This document shows, in pieces, positions 8,312-15,990 of a DNA stretch of 30,986 nt; positions within the stretch are counted from its first letter, which is position 1, and each line of letters begins with the position of its first letter. The notes under the pieces are model-generated. The model saw nothing but the letters and a program-made list of their open reading frames with translations, was not told where the DNA came from and made no database searches. The translations under genes were made by a program, and so were the position numbers. Origin of the DNA: JAJKJG01 sp036386395 (lineage in GTDB: Bacteria; Pseudomonadota; Alphaproteobacteria; Rhizobiales; Beijerinckiaceae); NCBI GenBank assembly GCA_036386395.1, contig DASVVU010000203.1, forward strand, positions 1 through 30,986, in the 5' to 3' direction.

Positions 8312-8827
8312 TTAGCCGCGGCGGCGGCGCGGCGGCGGCTCCTCCCGCGGGGGCGGGGCCGCGACGAGGATGAGGTCGGCGACGCCGACCGCGAGGTTGA
8401 GGCCGGCCTGACCCTGGATCGACAGCGGCTGCAGCGCGATCGAGCGGTCGGAGCCGCCGACGAGGACGTTCGCGCCGACGCCGCCGACGACCGTCGCTTC
8501 CGCGCTCGCGCCGGCGTAGACGCCGGCGAGGGCGCCGCGGGAGATGCGCCCGCTCGGCGCGAGCACGCTCCAGGCCATCTGCCCGCCGGCGGTCGCGCCG
8601 ATGTCGAGGCCGAACTTGCGGATCGCGCCGGTGTAGACCTCCCACTCGCCGCGCGAGTTGCGGAAGTTGCAGATCAGCTCCTTCTGCGAGGTGATGATGA
8701 GCCCGACGCCGCCGGACACGTCGCATTGCAGGAGCCCGACCTGCGTGTTCTGCGCCTGCGCCGGCGCGCTCGCGACCACGCCGAGAAGCGCCGCCGCGCC
8801 GACCATGACCAACCTGCAAAACGTCAT
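8312..8827 (-). CDS. DUF992 domain secreted protein
   Basis: This is a 171-residue exported protein of unknown function. A signal peptide (MTFCRLVMVGAAALLGVVA, cleaved near AQAQ-N at about 26) is followed by a glycine-rich DUF992 domain with CDVSGGVGLIITSQKELIC, the LG/AG-rich turns AGVYAGASAEATVVGGVGAN, and a C-terminal run of Pro and Arg (PPPREEPPPRRRRG). Two cysteines flank the first glycine turn and probably form a disulfide. DUF992 is typical of Rhizobiales and is thought to be periplasmic or outer-membrane associated. The start at 8827 follows AGGAG by eight bases. The frame extends upstream to 9412, but that stretch has no conserved look and the signal peptide fixes the start. Confidence 0.88.
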   Translation of the reverse strand: MTFCRLVMVGAAALLGVVASAPAQAQNTQVGLLQCDVSGGVGLIITSQKELICNFRNSRGEWEVYTGAIRKFGLDIGATAGGQMAWSVLAPSGRISRGALAGVYAGASAEATVVGGVGANVLVGGSDRSIALQPLSIQGQAGLNLAVGVADLILVAAPPPREEPPPRRRRG

Positions 8828-9574
8828 CTGTGAAGCTCCTGGGGTTTCAACCGCGACCTTGGCGGTAAGCGCGGTATGAGGCAAAACCGGGGCGGGCCGC
8901 ACCGCCTCCTCCCGGGAAGGAAAGGCCGAGTCGCGCGGCAGCGCGATCGGGCCGCAAGCCACGTTGAATGCGGTTTTCTGAAAATAGTCCTTGACATTGT
9001 TCCTGGCTTGTGCTTCCTTGTCGCCGTCCCGCCCGCGGGGGCGCTTCCGGAGGCGACCGAAGCGGGGCGGCATCGGCTCAGGCCGGCGGTGCTCTGTTAA
9101 GGAGACCGTCGCGTCCGAGACGGTGGCCGGGGGCGCGCCCTCACGGGCGTGCTTTCGGCTGATGCGGCGCTGAGCCCGCCTTACGCCAAGGCGGTGTCTC
9201 GGGGTCCTCCGCCTCCCGGGTTCAAGCGCGATGCAAAGGGCGCGCTCCGGCTTGGCGGCGGCCTCGCCCGTCCCGACGAAAGCCGGGGCCGTGCGGACGC
9301 ACTTTAAGGCGCGGGCTCCGACCGGCGACGGTCGGGACAAGCGCCGAAGCGCGAGGCCAGGGATCAAGGCGCCGCGCGGGAGGTCTGGGTCAGGCCCGCG
9401 CAAGCGGCCCAACCCTTACCCTTACCCGTCCCCTTAGTCCCGTCCCGTGCCCTCGCCGCTTGAGGGACGCGGGCCGCCAGACCTCCCGCTCCCCCACTTC
9501 GGGGGGACCGCGGAACGCACCAGCCATCGCCTCGAGCCGAAAGGCCGCGGGGATAAAGGCGCTTGCCGTTCGGT
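8828..9574. other. 747-base stretch with no supportable gene
   Basis: No frame here has a ribosome-binding site together with a protein-like sequence. What can be seen: a TTGACA at 8991-8996 on the plus strand followed by GTTC-N7-GTGC (8999-9013), and no clear -10. Self-complementary segments include CCGACC/GGTCGG at 9318-9335 and CCCCC/GGGGG at 9491-9505, plus a tandem CTTACC run near 9414-9426. The stretch could hold the DUF992 promoter and perhaps a structured RNA, but I match no known RNA family. Confidence 0.5.
9490..9507 (-). terminator. Possible terminator hairpin after the HAD phosphatase gene
   Basis: On the minus strand TCCCCC(C) and GGGGGA pair around a short GAAGT-type loop about 70 bases past the HAD gene stop. 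No T-run follows, so this is only a candidate transcript-end structure. Confidence 0.3.
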
Positions 9575-10345
9575 TCAGGGCGATGCGGATTCAGACGCGT
9601 GCCCCGACCCGGATCGAGCGTCGTCCGCCAGGATCGGCCCGTCCAGGAACCCCGCGAGGTCGTCGGTGATGTGGTCGATGTGGGGGGCGGCGGCTGCTTC
9701 CTGCTCGAAGGCCTCGCGGAACGGGTCGGCGGTCTTGGGCACGACGAGGGTCGTCGTCATGCCGAGGTCGTGCGGCACGACGAGGTTCTTGGCGATGTCC
9801 TCGAACATCGCGGCACGATGCGGCTCGACCACGTGCCGGGTCAGGAATTTTTCATACGCGCGCCGGTCGGGCTTTGGCACGAAGTCGGAGGCCGCGATGT
9901 CGAACACGTCCTCGAAATGGTCGAGGATGCCGAGCTTGCGCGCGACGTTCTCGGCGTGGCGGCGCGAGCCGTTGGTCAGGATCAGCTTGCGCCCGGGGAG
10001 CCGCTCGATCGCGCGCCCGAGGGTGGGATTGAGTTCGATTGCGGAGTGGTCGATGTCGTGGGCGAAGTCGAGGAACGCGTAGGGGTCGACGTCGTACTCG
10101 TCGATGAGGCCCCGAAGCGTCGTGCCGTAATGGTGATAGAAGTGCTTCTGCAAGGCCCGGGCCGAGAGTCCGTCGAGGCCGAACATGTCCATGATGTAGG
10201 CGGTGATGCGCTCGTCGACCTGCGGCCAGATCCGCGCCTCGTGCGGATAGAGCGTGTTGTCGAGGTCGAAGATCCAGGTGTCGACGTGTCGGAAGCCCCG
10301 CGCGTCGGCGGTCGAGACATCGGTGAGCGGGGTGACGGCGTTCAT
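9575..10345 (-). CDS. HAD-superfamily pyrimidine 5'-nucleotidase-like phosphatase
   Basis: This is a cytosolic phosphatase of the HAD subfamily IA, variant 3, like pyrimidine 5'-nucleotidases that dephosphorylate UMP/CMP. Motif I is DLDNTLY with nucleophile D27 and acid/base D29. Motif II is LTNGS, motif III the lysine in PKPDRRAY, and motif IV FEDIAKN. The cap helices between motifs I and II are of normal size, and the 256 residues are slightly longer than usual because of an N-terminal tail. The start MNAVTPL at 10345 was chosen over an in-frame start at 10504, which would read through a promoter-like site and a hairpin and adds low-complexity Arg/Gly-rich sequence. No ribosome-binding site is visible, which leaves the start slightly uncertain. 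Confidence 0.87.
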   Translation of the reverse strand: MNAVTPLTDVSTADARGFRHVDTWIFDLDNTLYPHEARIWPQVDERITAYIMDMFGLDGLSARALQKHFYHHYGTTLRGLIDEYDVDPYAFLDFAHDIDHSAIELNPTLGRAIERLPGRKLILTNGSRRHAENVARKLGILDHFEDVFDIAASDFVPKPDRRAYEKFLTRHVVEPHRAAMFEDIAKNLVVPHDLGMTTTLVVPKTADPFREAFEQEAAAAPHIDHITDDLAGFLDGPILADDARSGSGHASESASP

Positions 10346-10359
10346 GGGCTGACGAAAAT

Positions 10360-10376
10360 GGGGCCGAAGCGGCCCC
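10360..10376 (-). promoter_or_regulatory. Leader hairpin with short T-run before the HAD gene
   Basis: On the minus strand GGGGCCG-CTT-CGGCCCC, a perfect seven-base stem, is followed by ATTTTCG and, eight bases later, by the start codon. It lies between the predicted promoter and the gene. It could be an attenuator-like element or simply sit over the ribosome-binding region. Confidence 0.45.
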
Positions 10377-10388
10377 ACCGATCCTGGT

Positions 10389-10417
10389 AACATAGGGTTA
10401 AGATCCGGTGAGGTGAA
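10389..10417 (-). promoter_or_regulatory. Candidate sigma-70-type promoter for the HAD gene
   Basis: On the minus strand TTCACC (10412-10417) and TATGTT (10389-10394) are 17 bases apart, facing the HAD gene 44 bases downstream. The -10 matches TATAAT in four positions and the -35 matches TTGACA in four. Confidence 0.45.
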
Positions 10418-10503
10418 GCGTTCCCGCCGACGGGCCGCCGACGATCCGCCGGCACGGGGGAGGCATGCGCCACACCGGCTTCCCCAAGCCTTGCCATTCA
10501 GCA

Positions 10504-10638
10504 ATGGTTCAACAAACCGCGCCGATGGTGCATCCGGACGGGGACCTGGAGTGTATCGAGACGATTGTTCTCAACCGCGTCGTTGGTGATATGGTGAAGC
10601 TGCGGCGCCGGACGAGGGCTTGTTCCAAATCCGCTTGA
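10504..10638 (+). CDS. Candidate small ORF, 44 residues, upstream of ribA
   Basis: In the 365-base gap between the HAD gene and ribA, an ATG opens a 44-codon frame: MVQQTAPMVHPDGDLECIET, continuing IVLNRVVGDMVKLRRR to TGA. The piece IETIV-x-x-R ... VKLRRR faintly resembles the start of pirin proteins (IDTLIVPR...VRR), so it could be a relic. There is no good ribosome-binding site, and third-position G/C (about 65 percent) is lower than in neighbouring genes. It is listed as a possibility only. Confidence 0.22.
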   Translation: MVQQTAPMVHPDGDLECIETIVLNRVVGDMVKLRRRTRACSKSA

Positions 10639-10710
10639 ACCGCAAAGCCTTGGCTTAGTGGTCGGCCGAGGCTTATCGAGGAAGCGTTCCTCCGAGGTTG
10701 TGTCAGGTCC

Positions 10711-11826
10711 ATGGCGTCCCATCGATTCGAAATCGCAAGCGACCGCGGCCTGACCGCAGTCGAGCGCGCTCTTGCCGAGATCCGCGCCGGGCGTCCGGTC
10801 CTCATCGAGGGCAGGTCCGAGAGCGCGCTCGCCGTCGGCGTCGAGAGCCTCGAGCCGGAGCTGTGCGCCCGCCTCGCCGAGGCAGCCGGCGGCCGGCCGC
10901 GCCTCGTGCTCGCGGCGGCGCGCCTGCGGCGGCTCGGGGTCGAGCTCGTCCAGCCCGGCGTCGTCTGCTGCCCGGTTATCGACCACGTCCGCATCGTCCA
11001 GCTCGCCCTCAAGGTCGACGCCCGCATCGACGCGCCGGTCGCGCCGCCGTCGGCCCTCGACGAGGACGCCCTCGAGCTGATGCGCCTTGCCCTCGTCCTG
11101 CCGGCAGCCCTCGTGGTGCCGGTCGCGCCCGACACCCTCGATGCTTCGGTTCTCCGTGTCGCGAGCGACGCCGTGCGGGCCTACCGCCGCGCCCGCGCCA
11201 GGGACGTCAGGATCGTGAGCCGGGCGCCGGTGCCCCTCGAAGGCGCGCCGAAGACCGAGTTCGTGGTCTTCCGCGGCGGCGAGGGCCTGCGCGACCAAGT
11301 CGCGATCGTGGTCGGGAACCCGGACCTTTCCGGCCCCGTCGCGGTGCGCCTGCACTCCGCGTGCCTCACCGGCGACCTCTTCGGCAGCCTCAAGTGCGAC
11401 TGCGGCGACCAGCTCCGCGACACCGTCCGCGCCATGGCGGAAGGCGACGGCGGCATCCTGCTCTACCTCGACCAGGAGGGCCGCGGGAACGGCATCGCCA
11501 ACAAGATCAAGGCCTACCGGCTCCAGGCGCAGGGCTACGACACCTACGACGCCGACGAGCTCCTCGGCTTCGACCAGGACCAGCGCCGGTTCGAGTTCGC
11601 GGCCGAGATGCTGCGCCAGCTCGGCGTTGCGAGCGTGCGCATCATGACCAACAACCCGGTCAAGATCGCGGCGCTCGCCGAATCCGGCCTCGATGTCGTC
11701 GCCGAGGAGCGGGTCATGGGCCGCCCGACCGCCGAGAACGTGCGCTATCTCGCCTCGAAGCGCGACCGGGCCGGCCATTTCATCGACCTCGACCCGCTCG
11801 CCGCGCTTGCTCCGGCGCACGACTGA
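10711..11826 (+). CDS. ribA: GTP cyclohydrolase II with degenerate RibB-like N-terminal domain
   Basis: This enzyme converts GTP to 2,5-diamino-6-ribosylamino-pyrimidinone 5'-phosphate, the first step of riboflavin synthesis. The C-terminal domain (about 175-365) has the zinc ligands C218, C229 and C231 in HSACLTGDLFGSLKCDC, with the same spacing as E. coli RibA. It also has the catalytic LDQEGRGNGI (253-262) and TNNPVKI. The N-terminal 165 residues begin VERALAEIRAGRPVLI, like RibB (DHBP synthase), but the acidic metal-binding DDEDRENE stretch expected next reads EGRSESAL. That domain is therefore probably inactive. At 371 residues it is between RibA (about 200) and full RibBA (about 400). 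Start ATG 10711 follows CAGG. The stop overlaps the next frame. Confidence 0.9.
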   Translation: MASHRFEIASDRGLTAVERALAEIRAGRPVLIEGRSESALAVGVESLEPELCARLAEAAGGRPRLVLAAARLRRLGVELVQPGVVCCPVIDHVRIVQLALKVDARIDAPVAPPSALDEDALELMRLALVLPAALVVPVAPDTLDASVLRVASDAVRAYRRARARDVRIVSRAPVPLEGAPKTEFVVFRGGEGLRDQVAIVVGNPDLSGPVAVRLHSACLTGDLFGSLKCDCGDQLRDTVRAMAEGDGGILLYLDQEGRGNGIANKIKAYRLQAQGYDTYDADELLGFDQDQRRFEFAAEMLRQLGVASVRIMTNNPVKIAALAESGLDVVAEERVMGRPTAENVRYLASKRDRAGHFIDLDPLAALAPAHD

Positions 11827-14263
11827 GCCGGCGGGCCCGGGCTCCGGGCCGCTCCCGGCCCGGCCAGGCCCGCTTGCCGTCGCGGGCGCCGGCTGGCCGG
11901 CTTGGCCGACGCTCGGGCTCTTCGGCCTCGCCTGGCTCGCGCTGTCGCGGCCCTGGCTCTCGGGCCGGGTCACGATCCCGTGGGACGCCAAGGCGCATTT
12001 CTATCCGCAGCTCCAGTTCCTGGCGCAGTCGATCCACCGGGGCGAGACGCCGTGGTGGGCGCCGTTCGTGTTCGCGGGCCACCCGCAGGTCGCCGACCCG
12101 CAGTCGCTAATCTTCTCGTTGCCTCACCTGCTCCTGGCCCTCGTCAGTCCCGACCCCGGCTTCCGCGCCGCGGACGGCATCGTGCTCGGGATGCTGGGGC
12201 TCGGCGGGGCCGCGGTGATCCTCCTGTTCCGCGACCGCGGCTGGCACCCGGTCGGTGCGGTCGTCGCGGCGCTCGCCTTCGCCTTCGGGGCCTCGGCGGC
12301 CTGGCGCATCCAGCACGTCGGGCAGGTCGTGAGCCTGTCCTGGCTCCCCATCGCCCTATGGCTTTTGACCCGGGCGGTGGATCGCGGCTCAGGGTTGGCC
12401 GGGCTGGGGGCCGGCGTTGCGGCGGCTCTGATGGCGCTCGGGCGCGACCAGGTCGCCTATCTCGGCCTCTGGGTGCTGATCGGCGCCATGGCGTGGTCCT
12501 GGCTCGCCGCACCGCGGCCGCGCAATGCCGTGCGCCGGAGCCTTCGCCCGCTGCTCCTCGGGGCCGTCGCCGGCGTCCTCGTAGTGGCGATCCCGATCGG
12601 GCTGACCGTGCTCCTGTCCGGCATCTCGAACCGCCTTGCCATCGACCTTGTCGGCGCCGGCCAGGGCTCGCTGCATCCGGCCCTGCTGCTGACGGCCTTC
12701 GTCCCGAACCTGTTCGGGGCCGACGGGCCGTTCCTCGACTATTGGGGCCCTCCGAGCCCGCGCTGGGGGCCGGTCGACCTCTATTTCGCCCGCAACATGG
12801 GCGTCCTCTATATCGGCGCCCTGCCGATCGCCGCCCTCGCGGTCGGGGCGATGCGCGGCGTGCTGTGGGCCCGAGAAGTCCGGTTCTTCACCATCGCGGC
12901 CGTGGCGATGCTGCTCTATGGGCTCGGGCGCTACACCCCGGCCTTCGGGCTCCTGTTCTGGCACATCCCCGGCGTCGACCTCTTCCGCCGCCCGGGCGAC
13001 GCCACCTTCCTGATCGGGGCGCTCGGCGCGATCCTTTCGGGCTACGTCCTCCATCGCTGGTGGACCGGGACGCTGCCGGCGCAGACCGCCTGGCACCGGG
13101 CAGGCGAGGTCCTGACCACCTTCGGGGTCTTCGGCGGGGCGATGGCGCTCGCCTGGCACAAGGGCACCCTCGATCTTGCCGGCAACGCCGTCGTGACTTC
13201 CTTCGCCTGGTTCTGGGCCGCGGTCATGCTCTTCATGGCCGATCCGACGCGCCTGCGACGCCTGCCCGCGCTCGTCACGGCCGCGACCGCGGCGCTGCCG
13301 GCGTTCGTCGCCCTGGACCTCGCCTGGAACAACGGCCCGAACGAGTCGACGGCGCTGCCGCCCGCCATGTTCGAGGTCCTGCGGCAGGACAGCCGCGACC
13401 CGCTCCTCGCGGCCCTGAAGGAGCGCCTGCCCGAGGGGGCGCTCGACCGGGTCGAGCTCACGGGTCTCGACTTCCATTGGCCGAACGCGAGCCTCGTACA
13501 CCGCCTCCACAACACGCTCGGCTACAATCCCGTGCGCCTCGCCCTCTACTCGGCCGCGACCGGCGCCGAGGACCACGTCGCGCTCCCCGACCAGCGCAAG
13601 TTCTCGCCCCTCTTCCCGTCCTACCGCTCGACCCTCGTCGACCTTCTGGGCCTGCGCTTCGTCGCGACGGGCGTACCGGTCGAAAAGATCGCCCCGAAGC
13701 TGGAGCCCGACGGCCTTAAGCTCCTCGGCACGTATCCCGGCGCCTACCTCTACGAGAACCCGCACGCCCTCCCCCGCGCACTGTTCGCGGCCTACGCCGC
13801 GCCCGCCGACTTCGACACCATGCAGGAGAGCGGGACATGGCCGGCCATGGACCTGCGCACCACGGTCCTCCTCGACCGTCATGACCCGGCCTGGAGCGGC
13901 CCTGAAGGGTCGCCCCGAAGAAAACCTCCACCCCCGCCCGCCGGCACGATCCGCCGCTCCGATACAGGCGTCCTGCGGGTTGAGGCACCCCCGCGAGCCG
14001 AGCCCGAGGGCACGGCCCGGATCGCCGCTTATGGCAACACCGAGGTGGTGATTGAAGCCGACTCGCCCGCGGGCGGCCACGTCGTCCTCAACGACCCTTA
14101 TCACCCCTGGTGGTTCGCGACCGTCGACGAAGCGGAGGCGCCGGTCCTGCGCGCCAACGTCCTGTTCCGCGCCGTGCCCGTGCCGCCTGGCCGCCACACG
14201 GTGCGCTTCGCTTTCCGCCCTCTCGCCGGCGCCTGGCGGGAGCTGACGAGGCGCGCCCGCTGA
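11807..14263 (+). CDS. YfhO-like polytopic membrane protein (GT-C-type fold)
   Basis: This large inner-membrane protein has at least ten hydrophobic segments over the first 530 residues and a soluble periplasmic-type C-terminal part ending with GGHVVLNDPYHPWWFATVDE and PPGRHTVRFAFRP, the pattern of the YfhO family (PF09586). The first loop reads IPWDAKAHFYPQLQFLAQSI, with a conserved Asp typical of GT-C-fold glycosyltransferases that use lipid-linked sugars. YfhO of Gram-positives acts in teichoic-acid glycosylation; the role here is unknown. The start is uncertain. The frame is open back to 11693 inside ribA, and I prefer TTG at 11807, which gives 818 residues and a 20-base overlap with ribA. 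Confidence 0.78.
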   Translation: MLRRTTEPAGPGSGPLPARPGPLAVAGAGWPAWPTLGLFGLAWLALSRPWLSGRVTIPWDAKAHFYPQLQFLAQSIHRGETPWWAPFVFAGHPQVADPQSLIFSLPHLLLALVSPDPGFRAADGIVLGMLGLGGAAVILLFRDRGWHPVGAVVAALAFAFGASAAWRIQHVGQVVSLSWLPIALWLLTRAVDRGSGLAGLGAGVAAALMALGRDQVAYLGLWVLIGAMAWSWLAAPRPRNAVRRSLRPLLLGAVAGVLVVAIPIGLTVLLSGISNRLAIDLVGAGQGSLHPALLLTAFVPNLFGADGPFLDYWGPPSPRWGPVDLYFARNMGVLYIGALPIAALAVGAMRGVLWAREVRFFTIAAVAMLLYGLGRYTPAFGLLFWHIPGVDLFRRPGDATFLIGALGAILSGYVLHRWWTGTLPAQTAWHRAGEVLTTFGVFGGAMALAWHKGTLDLAGNAVVTSFAWFWAAVMLFMADPTRLRRLPALVTAATAALPAFVALDLAWNNGPNESTALPPAMFEVLRQDSRDPLLAALKERLPEGALDRVELTGLDFHWPNASLVHRLHNTLGYNPVRLALYSAATGAEDHVALPDQRKFSPLFPSYRSTLVDLLGLRFVATGVPVEKIAPKLEPDGLKLLGTYPGAYLYENPHALPRALFAAYAAPADFDTMQESGTWPAMDLRTTVLLDRHDPAWSGPEGSPRRKPPPPPAGTIRRSDTGVLRVEAPPRAEPEGTARIAAYGNTEVVIEADSPAGGHVVLNDPYHPWWFATVDEAEAPVLRANVLFRAVPVPPGRHTVRFAFRPLAGAWRELTRRAR

Positions 14264-14326
14264 GCTTGTCCATAAGGGACCGGCATGGCAGGTTCGATCA
14301 ACAAGAGCGATACGAGGGGCAGCCGC

Positions 14327-14884
14327 ATGGAATGGGTTCTTCTGGCGATCGCCGTCGCGCTCGTCCTCTACGCCGTCGTCGTCTACAACGGGCTCGTGTC
14401 GCTGAGGCAGCGGGTCACGCAGGCCTTCGCCGACATCGACGTGCAGTTGAAGCAGCGGCACGACCTCATCCCGAACCTCGTCGAGACCGTGAAGGGCTAC
14501 GCCGGCCACGAGCGCGGCACCCTCGAGGCCGTGGTGCAGGCCCGCAACGCGGCGGTGGCGGCGAGCGGCCCGGCCCAGCAGGCCGCCGCCGAGGGAGCGC
14601 TCTCCGGCGCGCTCGGGCGCCTGATCGCCCTTTCCGAGGCCTATCCGGACCTCAAGGCCAACACGAACTTCCAGCAATTGCAGAGCGAGCTGTCGGACAT
14701 CGAGAACAAGCTCGCGGCGGCGCGGCGTTTCTTCAACAACGCGGTGTCCGAGTACAATGCCGCGATCGAGTCCTTCCCGGCGGTGCTGTTCTCCCGCTCG
14801 CTCGGTTTCACGTCCCGCGAGTTCTTCGACGTCGGCGAGGCCCAGCGCCAGACCCTCGACGCCGCGCCGCAGGTGAAGTTCTAA
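14327..14884 (+). CDS. lemA: LemA family protein
   Basis: This 185-residue protein has one N-terminal membrane helix (WVLLAIAVALVLYAVVVYN, about 3-21) followed by a long alpha-helical bundle. LemA marks are YNGLVSLRQRVTQAFADIDV, QLKQRHDLIPNLVETVKGY, YPDLKAN and the C-terminal FSRSLGFTSREFF. The ATG at 14327 is preceded by GAGGGG at good spacing; an earlier in-frame ATG at 14285 lacks this and would add 14 polar residues before the helix. LemA proteins are of unclear function but are commonly encoded next to M48 metallopeptidases, as here, where the next gene starts 11 bases later. Confidence 0.93.
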   Translation: MEWVLLAIAVALVLYAVVVYNGLVSLRQRVTQAFADIDVQLKQRHDLIPNLVETVKGYAGHERGTLEAVVQARNAAVAASGPAQQAAAEGALSGALGRLIALSEAYPDLKANTNFQQLQSELSDIENKLAAARRFFNNAVSEYNAAIESFPAVLFSRSLGFTSREFFDVGEAQRQTLDAAPQVKF

Positions 14885-14895
14885 GGCGCACGCGC

Positions 14896-15972
14896 GTGGC
14901 CGCCTTCGGCCTCTACACGCACATCCAGGCGAACCGGCGCAGGTCGGTCGCGCTGGTCGTCGGGCTGTTCGTCCTCGTCTATGTTTTGACCTTCGCCTTC
15001 GCGCTGCTCTTTCGCGCGCTCGATATCGGCCCGCCGGTCCCGGGCGGGGCCGTCGAGGACTACCTGCGGGCGGCGGCGCGCGATCTTCTGTGGCTCTCGC
15101 CGGTCGTGACCGCCGCGACGGCGCTCTGGGTGTGGGTGGCCTCGCGCTTCCACCAGGGCATCATCGACACGGTGACCGGGTCGGCAGGGATCGGCCGCGA
15201 AGACAACCCGCGTCTCTACAACCTCCTCGAAAACCTCTGCATCTCCCGCGGCTTAGCCGTGCCGCGCCTCAAGGTCATGGACACCGACCGCCTCAACGCC
15301 TTCGCGACCGGGCTCAACGAGAAGCAGTACGCCGTCACCGTGACCCGCGGGCTCCTCGAGGCCCTCGACGACGCCGAGCTCGAGGCGGTGCTCGGCCACG
15401 AGCTGACCCACATCCGCAACGAGGACGTCCGCCTAATGGTGACGGCCACCGTCATCGCCGGCGTGATCTCGTTCTTCGGCGAGCTCGTCTTCCGCTGGCT
15501 CGACGTGATCCCGCGCTGGGGCTCCTCATCGAGCCGGTCGGAGCGCTCGGATTCAAAGGGCAAGGGCGGCGCTTTCCTGGCGGTGCTGATCGCGCTCGCC
15601 CTCATCGCGGTCGCCTGGGGGCTGTCCCTCGTGATCCGCCTCGCCCTATCGCGCTCGCGCGAGTATCTCGCCGACGCGGGCTCGGTCGAGCTCACCAAGA
15701 ACCCCGACGCCATGATCTCGGCGCTGATGAAGATCTCGGGGCGCGGCGAGCTCGAAGGCGTGCCTTCGGGGCTCATGGAGATGTGCGTCGACAACCCGCG
15801 CTCGGGCTTCGCCGACCTCTTCGCCACGCACCCGCCGATCGAGGAGCGCATCGACGCCCTCGTCCGCTACGCCGGCGGCCACCTGCCGTCGCCCGAAGCA
15901 GCGGCGCCGGACAGCGAAACGCCCTCCCCGCCTTCTCCCTGGGGGCCGGCGAACCCGCCGGCGGCAGCCTGA
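14896..15972 (+). CDS. M48 family zinc metalloprotease, HtpX-like
   Basis: This inner-membrane protease has two N-terminal helices (about 18-38 and 64-82), the zinc site HELTH (H168, E169, H172) in GHELTHIRNEDVRL, two more helices around 183-200 and 227-250, and the third ligand E256 in SREYLADAGS. This is the layout of HtpX-like peptidases. A Ser-rich linker (SSSSRSERSDSKGKGG) separates helices three and four, and the C-terminus is Pro/Ala-rich. It starts at GTG 14896, 11 bases after lemA, so the pair is probably co-translated. The family degrades misfolded membrane proteins. The frame is open far upstream, but that is the shadow of lemA. It is convergent with the M20 gene, only 18 bases away. 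Confidence 0.9.
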   Translation: MAAFGLYTHIQANRRRSVALVVGLFVLVYVLTFAFALLFRALDIGPPVPGGAVEDYLRAAARDLLWLSPVVTAATALWVWVASRFHQGIIDTVTGSAGIGREDNPRLYNLLENLCISRGLAVPRLKVMDTDRLNAFATGLNEKQYAVTVTRGLLEALDDAELEAVLGHELTHIRNEDVRLMVTATVIAGVISFFGELVFRWLDVIPRWGSSSSRSERSDSKGKGGAFLAVLIALALIAVAWGLSLVIRLALSRSREYLADAGSVELTKNPDAMISALMKISGRGELEGVPSGLMEMCVDNPRSGFADLFATHPPIEERIDALVRYAGGHLPSPEAAAPDSETPSPPSPWGPANPPAAA

Positions 15973-15990
15973 CTGCGGCGCCGCAGCGCC

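Noticed and set aside
5935..8373. An 812-codon frame opposite the EF-G2-like gene
   Set aside because: Same cause. The minus-strand product is a clear translation-factor GTPase, and the plus frame begins inside a repeat.
9210..9240. Possible tRNA, because of GGTTCAA
   Set aside because: The flanking bases do not form a T-stem, and no anticodon or acceptor arm can be built.
12389..14677. A 762-codon minus-strand frame across the YfhO-like gene and lemA
   Set aside because: It spans two genes with recognisable products on the plus strand and has shadow composition.
14110..14895. Long N-terminal extension of the M48 protease
   Set aside because: That part of the frame overlaps the YfhO-like gene end and all of lemA; the GTG at 14896 starts the conserved protein.
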